NCBI GenBank assembly: GCA_013397845.1
Contig: VZTG01009275.1
Span: 62,001-126,000, forward strand
Length of the DNA: 64,000 nt
Direction of reading: 5' to 3'
From: Melanocharis versteri
Taxonomy: Eukaryota > Chordata > Aves > Passeriformes > Melanocharitidae
A model generated the notes under the pieces. The model saw only the letters and a program-made list of their open reading frames with translations. It was not told the origin of the DNA and did no database searches. The position numbers and the translations under genes are program-made. This document shows, piece after piece, positions 53,001 to 64,000 of the stretch; positions within the stretch are counted from its first letter, which is position 1; each line of letters starts with the position of its first letter.

Positions 53001-56000
53001 CCATTTGTGACCTTCAGCAGGGTCTTTCCTTCTTGAAAGAGATTACAATTCATCTACCTGATCGGAAAACTAAAAATCTTCATTTAAATTGGTGCACAGT
53101 GTTCTTTAAAATTAAAGTTATACCTGCACCTAAGTCTTAGAAAATATCAGCCCAAGTAATTAGAAATAGTGTGTTAAGAAACATTTTTCCCCCTTAAATG
53201 TCCATTAACATCAAACACAATAGAGGAGCAGTCCTGCACTTGCCCACTTCTCCCAGGTGTGCCCTCCAAACACACCTGCAGGTCTTAACTCCACCACCAT
53301 TGTCTCTCTCATTCTGAACCACTCTCGAATTATTAATTATTAAATATTTTTAAGAACTAGGCTTATACTTAGTTTTTAAAATGCTCTACTTACTATTTTA
53401 TTCTTAAAGAGGATTAGCAGCATCAAAAACTCCAAAGTTGGTACTGGACTTTCACCCTCCTTGTGGCCTTTTGAACAGCAGGGATGAGGGATGTGACACC
53501 TGCCAGGGAAAAGTGAGGGTTACCTTCATTAATCCCAGGATGCAACAGGTTGTCAACAGCTTTTTTCTTTGCTTTCTCTTTCTTTTTTTGTTAATTGGTG
53601 TTTTATTTCTTTAGCTCCTCCTGTTTGTTTGGCCTGCCTGGCCCACCCAGACTTGATTTTCTTTCATGGAGCTATGGAGTGAATGCAATTACATTAAGAG
53701 CTGCTCAATATTTGATGAGCAGCAGCCAAAGTTAGTCAGAAGGGTCAGGACAGCCTGCAGCTGAGGGGAGATAATGTGCACTTGCAAATTTTACTTACAT
53801 TCTCCACAAGTTTAAATTACTTTTAATGAAACATTAACGGAAGATTTGACAAATGACCCCCTGAGACTAAAAGTTTCACAGGGAACTTGCAGTGAAATTA
53901 GATTAATAGGCAAATTTTCAGCATGCAGTTTTTGCTGTTAAACCAAAATCTTTTTACTACTTAATTTCTCCTTATTATCTTATTATGTTATACTCAGATC
54001 ATTTTCCCCTGTGCAAATAACACTTATTATTTGTCCCCTCTTACTAATGTCAGAGTGTCTCTGCCCTAATTCTTTTCAGGAAACTGAACATCCTTCAAAA
54101 GGCATCTCCAAGATCCTGAAGAGCACCAATAATACTAAGTCATATTTTTCACAAATGTTTAACACATTCAGAATATTTCCTTTGTGCTTCCATGGCAGAT
54201 GAGCAGCCCATCACTCCAGTGAGTATGGAAAGAGTCCATCCCCCTGATTACCACCTGGCAGTGTTCTGAAGAGCAAGGCTGGAGGAAGTGTTCCTGTGCA
54301 ATTCCATTAATAAGCCATTTCTGCTCCATCGAACATCTGTGCTCTGGCTGACACACTTAAACACGGGAATGAAGGAGGTGAGCTGCTTCCTTCTGAAAGA
54401 GTAATCCTGTATTCTGTATTGGGGCTCCTCCTACAGCACTAACAAATATTCCATAGTTATTGAACTAAGGCTTTATCTCTTTATGCCAGCAATAACCATT
54501 CTCGAGCACTGACTTCTTTATAGACCAGGTTTTGCCACTGTTTAATGTAAATTGTCTGGGTAGATCCATCAGACAACAAAGTGAGCTGAGTTCTAGGTTA
54601 TTCCAAGATGAAAGGGAACACAACCTCACCGTGTGTGCTGATGGCCAGGAGTAAACTGCAGGTCTCACTGTTAGTTTTGGCTTTAAAACAAAAATAATAT
54701 TGTCAGGTTCTTCCACCACAATGGCTGAAAGCAGGTTCTGTGTTACCTCAGGCCCAGAATCCTCCCTGGGGTCACTAAGGGGGTTTGCTGCTATCTCAGG
54801 TTTCTTTCACCAAGGGTCTCAGAGCACGTTGCTCTTTTCTATTACAACGGGAACTCTGATTGCTTCTGCAGCCAATTACTTGTGCTCAAAGGGAGCAAGA
54901 GCTGCAGGAATGCACCACTTGATGTTAGAACATGTTGTAATTAGGTTTTCAGCCCTAATCACTGGGAAGGATAAAAACTTCCTTTGCAGTTTATAAATGC
55001 CAGTATCAACAAACAACATTTTGTTGCGTAAGTAATTCAAGTGATTGACACTGGGCTGGGGTTTTTTGTGAATGAGAATATCATATATATGGAGTTGAGT
55101 GAATTATGTCCTGAAGAGCATTTCACAAATGTTCACTTTTCCAACCAGCAGCACAATTTTGCTGACCACAGCCTGTTGACAGATAATTTATCCTGCCAAG
55201 TCCAGAAGAAAATTCCTGGTTAAGATTAGCCCATTAACCCCTTATGTTTGCTTTACACCAGCCTTTGCTGGAAAGGGACACCAGGAGGTCAAAAGAAGCA
55301 GCCCAAACCAGTATTTAATTGTGTGAACAAAGAAACATCTCGGTAATATTCTTCCCTGTAGCTGATAAGAGCTGTAAGAAACCCCTGCAATTTTCCAGGA
55401 GACTCTGCAAGTTTTACGTCTTGTAAATTTGCCACAATTCAAAAGAATAAAAACATTTCCTGTGACATTAAAAACTCTTCAGGGGAATTCATTCTGATTT
55501 CCACTCTCTTTGACCATGTAACAATATAAGTGTAGGCAATAAATTTTTCTTGGAATAAATTCCCCAAATCTGCTATTCTGAAAATGATCAAACAAAACGT
55601 TTCAGCTTCATCATCAGATTCTTCCAGTTTTTCTTAAATTGACATTCTTCTACTGAAAGGGAGAGACTCATGAAGAAAGGCTATGCTTCCACAACAGAGG
55701 TTTTCCAAATGGAAAATCACAGAACAAGTTATACTAGCTCTCCCTAGAGGCAAGATGGGATGCACTTGGGGGAAAAAAATCTTCACCAGTGGTAAGGAAA
55801 CAACTAATCAATGAACTCAGTCCTGCTCCAGATTTTGTTAAATATATCATTAGTACATGCTCTAAATAGAAAACTAATCAAGAAATAAAGCTGTCAGCTA
55901 TTTTTTTTTTCTCTTTCTTCTCTTTGTCTCCCTAAAACAAATTAAGTCATAAAGCTGTGCCAGATTTCTGTCCTCCTGGAGGGAAGGTCTGGCTGGGCAG

Positions 56001-56100
56001 CACAACCAGCAGCAGGCAGAGCTGGCTGTGCCCACTGCTCCAGGAGGTGATTAGGTGGCACCAATTAGCAGCAGTGGTGGAAATTGAGAGGGACACTGTG
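53000..56100. other. Unique non-coding DNA, no gene recognised
   Basis: T-rich and pyrimidine-rich tracts occur at about 53563-53595 and 55901-55925. Short open frames at 54465-54996 overlap on both strands and lack splice edges. No repeat family is recognised. Confidence 0.55.
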
Positions 56101-56610
56101 AGGAGCAGGGCTGATGGAAAGGTGAGCTTGAGAGGAACGAGCATTTGTCCACGAAACAGAGCCACAGCCCGAAGAGCCAATGGCACAGAGTGTCAGTGCA
56201 TTTACTCTTCTGTCCCCAGCTCCTGGCACCGCAGCTGTCCCAGAGCAGGAATCACTGAATTTGGGATTGTCCCCTCTCCCTGGAGGGCACACAGCCTCTG
56301 GATGAGTCCCAGCTGACACCACAATGAGTCGCCCCAACACTTCTCCCTCCTCTGCCATCAGGACACGGGGCCACGGCAGCCCCAGAGCCACAGAGCAGCC
56401 GCTCCCTGCAGAGTCTGCAGCCACAGCCTGTTATCGATTTACCTAATATTGAAATATAACATGGCAAAGGTGAGCTAACTGCGGTGCCAAACCCCCTCCC
56501 CTGTGCGTTCTCCCTTTCCGTCAGAGCCTGATTTGGCTACTGCATTGCTGTGATCTATTTACCCCACCCAGCAGAATCACCAGCGTGCTTGAAGCTAAAG
56601 GTGAGAGAGC
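56100..56610 (+). other. Donor-like sites upstream of the CpG island
   Basis: Three plus-strand 5' splice-site-like sequences share the form AAAG|GTGAGN: GT at 56122 (ggaaag|gtgagc), 56470 (gcaaag|gtgagc) and 56601 (ctaaag|gtgaga). Each matches the vertebrate donor consensus well. A G9 run follows at 56612-56620. No exon bodies with open frames or acceptors are evident, so they may be coincidental or belong to alternative first exons of a non-coding transcript. Confidence 0.25.
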
Positions 56611-56829
56611 GGGGGGGGGCTTTTCTTTAACCAGCACATTTTCCCATGCCAACACATCCACAGGCAGCGGAAGAAGCTGTAGCTTTCAACACACTGCAGT
56701 TGCAAGACATCACAGTCTTCAAAGCATCACCGGAGAAGCAGTCGGACACCGGCGTTATCAGAGGAGCGGGAAGCAAATGACCAAATAATTGCATCTTTGT
56801 CGCTGCCGTTTTGCTCCTCGCAGGAGTGT

Positions 56830-57256
56830 TGTAGGCGATAATTGACGCTGTCATCACGTAAACAGCAGCTGCCTCTGGGCCCTGAGGTGGAACAGGCGCT
56901 GTTCCGAGCCATCCCGGCCCTGCCGGTGAGAGCAGCCCCGGAGCAGCCGGGCCGTGCATCAGCCAGCGGCTCCGCGCTGGACCCGGCACCGGCCTCCCCG
57001 ACGAGTGCGCGGCCGATTTCGTTGTAGGCGCAGCCGAATTCCGAGTCACCGATGTGATCTCAGTCGAGTGGAGAGCCGTGCAGCAGACGAGCGTGCAAAC
57101 ATTCCCCAGGAATCCCCGCACTGCGTGGGAGGAGTGCTGGACTCCGCGGCTCCGGGAGGGATGCGGAGCTGCGCATCCCGCCTGGGACCGCGGCTCCCGA
57201 GCATCCCAAACTCCCGCAGGGACGGCGTGTGTCCACCCCCACAGCACGAGGGCACG
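56830..57256. promoter_or_regulatory. CpG island, probable promoter
   Basis: Hand counting gives about 45 CpG dinucleotides in about 427 bases, with C+G near 60-65% and an observed/expected CpG ratio near 1, while most of the window has well under one CpG per 100 bases. Unmethylated CpG islands in birds normally mark promoters. No TATA box is evident, and a possible NRF1/E2F-like gctgcgcatcccgcc lies near 57169-57183. A plus-strand donor-like ccg|gtgaga at 56926 could close a first exon. Open frames across the island (206 codons at 56627-57247 minus; 120 codons at 56954-57316 plus) follow from GC-richness. Which gene or lncRNA it serves, and in which direction, is not visible. Confidence 0.8.
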
Positions 57257-57259
57257 GAT

Positions 57260-60200
57260 GTAAACCCCTCTCCACTAACATTAACGCCTTTAATGAGTAA
57301 CTTACCTAAAAAATGATCTGGAGTCTGCAAAAGTCCGTGTGCCCCAATTCACACAACCAGAAGGGTTTCATTCACGTAAATGGTACCTCCATAAAGCACA
57401 GTGCCCACACAATAACTCCTACAGGATCAGGGCCTCTGTTAATTACAGTAACTCCTTGACATGCCATCTTTCCAAGTAATTTATAGATCTTCGGCTACAA
57501 TTCATTAAAATTAGTTTTTTATAACTTTTTTCCTTCTTACACACACACACAAAAAACCAATGATGATTCAAACAAAACAATCTACTCCTTCACAGACACA
57601 CAGAAATACAGCTTCACCAAAGAGTGAAATCCAAGGAATCTAGTGTGAAGAAAATAAGGAGTTATAACTCATATGGTGACTGCAGGAAAAAAACTAAAAT
57701 AGCTTATCCTGCTGGTTATTTGGGGCCAAGTCCAAAAGCTGTCGTTTACATCAGACCACTTTATACATTTAAAGGGCAAGTATAAACAGAGGGAAAAGGT
57801 CCCCGTGGAACAGACACTTGCTGTTTTAAAAGTCATTCTTAAAGCAAAAGTGTGAAATTGGAAATCACTGCCAGTTATAACTATGGTAAAGTGAAAAAAA
57901 GAGAAACATTAATGACCTGAATTGCCCAGGCACTATTACTAAAGTTCTGTGTTCACTTTTTATTTGAATGCTTCAGCATTCAAGCACCTGTTTGAAAACC
58001 AAATATTAAGCCTTCATGTTCGGTATTTTTGAATTTATTAAGTGCCTGTTCAGGAATTATGCTTGTGCCAAAGTGAAAATTAACCCAGTTGTCTGAGGTA
58101 ATACCATATTTTTATGGCAGAGAAGTCTTTTTTATTTCCACAAAATTGAACTATGACTAAATACCTACAATACAGAACAGGCTAAGAAAGCCACCAAAAT
58201 AAATAATACATATAAAGAATAAGTAAATAATTGCAGCTTTTTAAATTGAAAATATGTTCCTGGTAGCTATGTCATTATTTAGAGAGCAAGCTATCCTAAA
58301 ACCCAGCTGTCTTATAATCTAATGCAAAGACACAAATCATTGCTCTGGGAGAAAGAAAAGTTTTCCTGAGCTACATTTACGCAATGTTTTGCTTCAATCA
58401 TCCTCTATTTGAATATCAGACGATCTAACAAATGCAGTTTCCCTTGCCAGATTTCTGTTTGTGTGTAGAAATTAAAGCAGCCAGGCACTGCAGCATCAAC
58501 AGTGAGTGTGCTGCTGGAGATCTGCCTGTAGGGGAAGTTTCTGACGTATTCTGATTTTAGTCTAGGAAACAAGACATACGGGAGAAGGCTACATTTTTAA
58601 GAAACTTTGCTCAGTCTCCCATCATTAATAACAATCTTAGATCATCAAAGGATATAAGTTAAAATCAAGTTAACTTCATTTAGCCTTGCAGAGAAAACCA
58701 GACTCTGTCACACGTTTTCAACACTGTCCATGTAAAGGCAACGAGAGCAGAGTTAATAGTTTGAAGTACTGGGAAAATGAGGTTAAATTAAAGGAAGAAA
58801 GATCGTGCCTGCATAGTAGGGTTCACACTCATCTGTAGAGCTAAGTCTGGTTGTTAGCTTTCAAATGTTGGTTAAGTATGAACTATCTGTTAAAAACAAA
58901 GATCACAGAAGCATATGACACTCAAACAACACACAATTCAGAATTAAAAAAACAGAAAAAGCCTTAACAAATTTCATGCAAGAGCTTCAAATTTTACACA
59001 CAGGGTGGTTGCTAGGATTTCAACATCTAGACATCAAATAAGAGAAGAACCACAACATCATTCCTCCTCACTGAAAGAGTCTGTATCGTCTTGTTAGTAC
59101 CACCCCAGCATTTCTATCCTGTTTCATTTCCAGGGAAATTTATCAGAAAGGACAGAGCATGGGGAAGATGCGAGCAAAACCTTACAGCAGGGATTAGTAC
59201 AGAAAAAGGATGACAAACTGAAAAATGTGATGTAAGAGTTGTAGTGAAATAAAACCTATTAATACAGCAGCAAGCATGTTGCTTGTCATTGTTCTTCAGT
59301 GCTCGGGACTAAAATCCCACTCTACTGAGCAAATGCCTCGTGCTATTTTCTGTCTGTATTTCTGGTTGTCAGTTCTGTTGTTCTCTTTGTAGGAATTGTG
59401 GAAGATGCTCTGTATAATTGAGTGGATGTTATCCACCACAAGGCATTCGCAGCACTTTCACAGATTCACAGCAGAGGGTATTGCTCTCTCCAGGATGGCA
59501 GCACAAACACAGACTCGGGTGCCTGTGTGCAACCTGATGAGCAGGAGCACTTTTAGCCTGGCATTTTAGGTGTAAGAGAAGTGTTCAGAGGAGGGAACAC
59601 ATCTAATAAAACCAACATAGCTGAAAAAAAACACCTTGTGGCACAAAAGTCCTTCCACCGACAGCTGGAACACCGAATGAGGTTTCTAGGATGCAGTCTG
59701 TACTTTACTAGGAATAAAGGATTAGGCTTTTAAAAGGTAACATATATTTCATTTCAACGTGTTCATGCTAGCAACTTCATGCAGTTGCTCACAGACCTGA
59801 GCAGAACAGAGTAAATTACTGTTAACTTGTAATACTCTGGTGTTGGAAGACGGGAAAATGTGATTATTTCCCTTTTCAATGTTTGTTGCAGGGTGTGAGG
59901 CTGGAGAGTCTCAAACTCCACAAAACCTAGAAGCACACATAGGAAACAACCTGCTTACCCAAAGATTGAGCTGAACCTATGAGAAAAGCCATACAGTGCC
60001 ATAAACAGAGTTGCAGCTATCCTAACCTTTGGGAAAGCAGCAATGTACATGTTCACCAGCAACCCTGTGGTGGACCCAACCAAAAATCCAAGAACTGTGC
60101 AGCTCCAAAGGCTAGGCTCCAGTTGCAATGCTGTTGCCCATATTTACAGGCAGTGCTGAGGCCCCTGTCCATTGCCATGTGAGATCTGACAGTGCTGTAT

Positions 60201-62530
60201 CACACTTGCCATGAGCATCATCACTCCTTCCCCAGAGCACTGGGAGTTATAATCCCATCAAACCACACTCACTTCACTGAGTTTGATTTTGCTTCTGCTT
60301 TCATCATCCTAAATCAAATGGGAATGACAGACTGACAGGCCTTGTGAGCACACACAGCACAGCCAGAAATCTCCTTTTGAAGTTTTCAGTCTGCTCATTA
60401 CAGCAGGAAGCAACAGTCCTGATCATGGGCTGCATTTGAGCAACCTCATCCACATCCAGGGGTGCTCTGCAAAGCACCTGACATGTTCCCCTTGTTTATT
60501 AACAATGAATTTACACAACAAGAAGCCTTCCCTTACTGCCTTTCATTTGCCTGTAGACTCGTCTCAGTGTTTCCTTGAGACTCCAGGCTGTAAAAGCACA
60601 TGCACCAATGCAAAAGGTACTTTCTGGCCTTATCCTCAGTGTTTTATTATGAAATCAGGAAATTAGCTAGGCACTGATGTCACAGCTTCAGAAACATCCA
60701 CCCAACACAACAGCTTCTTCCTCCCATTCTAGCAGCAGCACAGGAATTCTTCCTCAGGGATTAACCAAGCTGGGGTAGAGCAGCTTGTGCCAGGACAAGA
60801 CAGACAGCATGAAAACCACCACATCACCAGGTGACCACATCCTGCTGTTCCTTCTAGCTGGGATTCCTAATGAGAACAAAGCCAACAACACTTTAAAAGC
60901 ACATGAGAAGATGTGCTCATTAAATGAAAAACACAAAATCACTTGGGTTTTCTTTTCCTGAATTAGACTCCCCTCAAAGACAAATATATTAATTTAAAAA
61001 TAACTACAAAGCAAAATAAATACCTTTTGAGTCTTCTTGTTCTTTGGGGAACTTTTTTCAAACTTCTATTGAAAAAAACAACCAACTAAGAACCACTCAA
61101 CATATGCATTCCTTGTCTTATTCTCATCAGCACTCTTCATAACAGGCAACCCCACTCCTGAGATCTTCAGCAAAGAAACTCAGCCAAGAATCCCTCTCCT
61201 GGCTCTACCTTCCCATGGAAGATGTAGAGCTTTTTCTGCTTTGAGCATCTCTGATTTTAGCCTCAACCTTCCACATTTCTTGGGAAAACTCCATCACTGC
61301 CCTGCTCTCCTGATCTTACTGGTATAAAACTAAGTCTGAATTTGGCTCTGTTAGACACTGACTTCTCTCTGCAGCCTTTTCTAGGTGAGCTCTCCATCTG
61401 CTGAAAACAATGGAACTACCAATACTGATAACAAATGTCAAATGTGGTAGAAATCCATGCAGAATAGTTAGGATGACATTAATTCAGATGCTAGGAAGAC
61501 AAAGAAGGTGATTAGAATATTAAAAGGAGGAAAGATGTAAAGAAAGAAAAAGCTTTGCCATGTCCATGGGTCTCTGAGATCTGTATCAGGTAGTTACAAT
61601 CATTTATAGTTCTAAGGACCATGGAACACCTGGGGCTCATGGGAACACCTGCATCCAAACCCTTGCACTTCAGGAATGCCTTTGCAACCCTGATACTTGT
61701 AAATATTCATTCTTTGAGCTTTCTGCTGCTAAAAAAATATCTACATCAGTGAAAAGCCCTTCAGATTAATTGCAAGATTGATCTTCTTACTGATTCTCCT
61801 ACCCAGGTCTCACTGATCACCTCTGTTAACGAGCCCTACTGATGTTCTGTAAAATCACCACCCAAACGACAGAATTGTGAATCCTGAGATCCTCAGGAAG
61901 GGGGATTTGTTATGCCATGGGTCACGAGAGGCAGTGGTAAGGAGCAGGCATGCCCAACAAAGGCCTAGCAGAGCAGGTCAGGTCCCGAGAGCTGTGGTTG
62001 TGCCAGCTGTCAGCACTAATCAAGTCCCTCCTCCCCTCAAACCACCACTGATGCTCCTGGGAGTTACAGCTGCCCTAGACTGGAGAGGAGAAGGAGGAGA
62101 AAAAAGTGCAAGATACTACTGCACACTATTCAGGGTGTTTTGAAAACTCACAATGTGCACACGCTCTTCTGTTTATGTGAGGTCTTAAAAGAAGTCAGCA
62201 GCTTGAGCGAATCCAACCCCCACCATCCAAGTTTTAAGAGGATTCTCCAGGAACTGCAAAGCCTTATTATTCTACTAATAAAGTTCAATAAGGCATCTTT
62301 GACTAAAGGGGTGCAGGCAAGAGGGTTTAACTTATGTTCACCCTCATTGAACTCCTCCAGGAAAAACACTGGTCATGCTTTTAATACCACACAGAGCAGT
62401 TTTAGACAACATCTAGGTTAGGTTTAATGAACCCAAACTCTGAGCACAGCACCGCTGTTGGCATGAACTCACCCCATCACGCTGCAAATGGTGTCAGCTC
62501 TCCTGCCACCACGTGCTGCCATCTAAGGAA
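57260..62530. other. Unique non-coding DNA, no gene recognised
   Basis: An AC repeat of six units lies at 57539-57550. A donor-like sequence on the minus strand (tttag|gtaagt, near 57300) has no associated exon. The block at about 57930-58180 is AT-rich, unique and conserved-element-like in texture. No open frame here exceeds 95 codons and none has recognisable protein content. Confidence 0.55.
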
Positions 62531-62539
62531 TTCACTGAG

Positions 62540-62960
62540 TGTGACGTAGCACATGTCAGATTTAGCTCCTGTGCTCGTTCCTAGCAAGGAAAATCTCATG
62601 CCATGCGATAGTTGCCACGGTAACCACTCTGCCGGGGGGAAGAGGGGATCTGCCTGTCTGTGTGCACTCTCAGCAAGCAGAGCAGCTGCCCTGGGAAAAT
62701 CGGGCACCACAGAAATTTGAGTGCCTCTCAGTGGTTTTGTATCCTCTCCTAAGGCTGGGGGCTGCTCGGGGAAAGGAACGCTCTGTGCAGGTTTGAGAAA
62801 CTGGAGTTTTCAGCAGCGTGTAAGCTCTGCCCCTGCGAGCAGCGCGGTGCTCCAGCCTGCAGGAAGGAAACGAGGATTACCTTGGTGGGGCAAATATAGT
62901 TGTCTACGAGATTTTTTGTAGCTGCAGGGCAACGTAAACTCCTCTCCACGGGATAAATTT
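62540..62960. promoter_or_regulatory. CpG-enriched patch with RFX X-box
   Basis: About seventeen CpGs were counted by eye over about 420 bases, several-fold above the local background but below a classical island. The patch includes a CRE-half-like gtgacgtagc near 62540, the X-box at 62611-62624 and gcgagcagcgcggtg near 62835. It could be a weak promoter or an enhancer; no exon is recognised beside it. Confidence 0.4.
62611..62624. promoter_or_regulatory. Near-consensus RFX X-box
   Basis: gttgccacggtaac matches the palindromic RFX-family site GTTGCCATGGTAAC at 13 of 14 positions, with both GTTGCC and GGTAAC half-sites intact. RFX factors bind such X-boxes in promoters and enhancers of ciliary and some neural and immune genes. 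A weaker relative, gtttccatggtgac, lies at 28023-28036. Confidence 0.55.
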
Positions 62961-62969
62961 TGAGTTGAG

Positions 62970-64000
62970 ATGTGCCTGAAACTACTAAAAAATGCGCACA
63001 CTGTATTTTCTGAAATCAATACAGAAGAGGGTCTAAAATTATCCAGGTATCTGAAGCACAGGGTCCTCTGTGCACTGACAGTAACAATGTGCCAAAGGCA
63101 CCAGGCAAAGCAGTGAATAGCAGGGATGTAACACAGTTGGGCAACCTCAGGGAATCATTCAGAAATTCTTCCCTTCTTACCTGCAGACTTGTTGCCGTGA
63201 GCCTCCCTGCATGTAAAATGCCTCAGTTCTCCAGATGGAAGCAAAGGCACCTCCAGCAGCTGATCTCAACAGGCACCTCAGCTGAGCAAAGAGCTGCAGC
63301 AGGAGTTTCCTACTGCAGAGCAGACGTGTCATAAAAACAGGGGCATGAGGGAAGGCTGCCCAGGTTGAAGTGCATAATCTATAAACTGTATCTAAATCAA
63401 AATCTTCAATTTTTAATTGTGCATATGTACCAAGAAATCAAATCCATAAGTGCTTTCACAACCACCGCTGAAATGAAGCCTTACTTTGTGCTCTGAAATG
63501 CACAACAATCTGCTTGCAATGGAGATGATGCAACTGTTGGTGTAGAAATACTAGGTTTACAAATGATTATTATGCTTGAAAACTCTGCCTTTGATCAATG
63601 GGTTTCTTTCTCTCAACCACTGACAATTTGGTGCAAGAGAGATTAAAGACATAATTAACACAGGCTGTTCCATCCAGAGTCAGACACGTGGTGTGCAGAG
63701 CCAGACTGAAAATCTTCCCAAGGCTTGAGCGTGTTCCTGTGCTTCCACCACTATCACATTGTTTAGATTTCTGATTCTACTCTCCTTCCCTCACATTCTC
63801 ACGTGGAAACAAACCAGTCATTACTAGTTTTCCACAGAATCCCTAATACACAAATTACCTTTCCTTCTAAGGCCAATGACTCTCAGGGACTAGAATGACT
63901 GCATCCAAATAGAGCAAGTGGAATAGAAGAGTCACTCACAAAAGCAAAATTTAAAGAAATCAAACAATGTCAAGGGAAAAAAATAAAAAACCAATTCCTA
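62970..64000. other. Unique non-coding DNA, no gene recognised
   Basis: The open frame at 63089-63334 has no recognisable content and no splice context. The remainder is AT-rich unique DNA running off the window edge. Confidence 0.6.

Noticed and set aside
56627..57247. 206-codon minus-strand open frame across the CpG island
   Set aside because: CpG islands have few stop codons, so long frames arise on both strands (120 codons on plus overlaps it); the Ala/Pro/Ser-rich translation matches nothing I know.
1..64000. Bacterial-type systems, CRISPR arrays, tRNA or rRNA genes, defence islands
   Set aside because: Avian CR1 copies, CpG depletion and stop-rich frames show vertebrate nuclear DNA; no regularly spaced repeats, cloverleaf structures or operon-like genes were found.

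Overview
This window looks like vertebrate, almost certainly avian, nuclear DNA. The best evidence is four short, 5'-truncated copies of CR1, the non-LTR retrotransposon that dominates bird genomes (7119-7385, 14627-14912, 19001-19194 on the minus strand; 52155-52340 on the plus strand). The sequence is moderately AT-rich, depleted of CpG over most of its length, poor in repeats and full of stop codons. I cannot name the species or chromosome. There are no bacterial-type operons, tRNA or rRNA genes, or CRISPR arrays.

I find no open reading frame that I can assign to a known protein family. Nearly all long open frames are the random kind expected in 64 kb, some stretched by local GC-richness. 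One short segment (7575-7981, minus strand) looks more like exon sequence: two neighbouring open frames with protein-like composition, splice-site-like edges and more CpG than the flanks. It is offered as candidate exons or an exon-derived relic of unknown identity.

Layout. 1-7.1 kb: unique non-coding DNA with a CTCF-like motif (2021-2040), a perfect 20-bp palindrome (4026-4045) and a possible LTR end (about 4190-4320). 7.1-8.0 kb: a CR1 copy followed by the exon-like segment. 8-19.2 kb: unique DNA, two CR1 copies, a duplicated hairpin (12341-12375) and a GATA-motif cluster (16302-16437). 19.2-52.1 kb: a long, nearly repeat-free stretch with several AT-rich, homeodomain-core-rich blocks of the kind seen in conserved non-coding elements, a second palindrome with the same half-site as the first (21389-21411) and a 9-bp-arm hairpin (28186-28206). 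52.1-56.4 kb: one CR1 copy and another homeodomain-core-rich block. 56.8-57.3 kb: the only clear CpG island. 57.3-64 kb: unique DNA ending in a moderately CpG-rich patch with a near-consensus RFX X-box (62611-62624).

Taken together, the window is best read as intergenic or deep intronic DNA holding candidate regulatory elements and one probable promoter, not a gene cluster. No undescribed multi-gene system is visible. The items most worth testing are the CpG island, the exon-like segment, the X-box patch and the paired palindromes.
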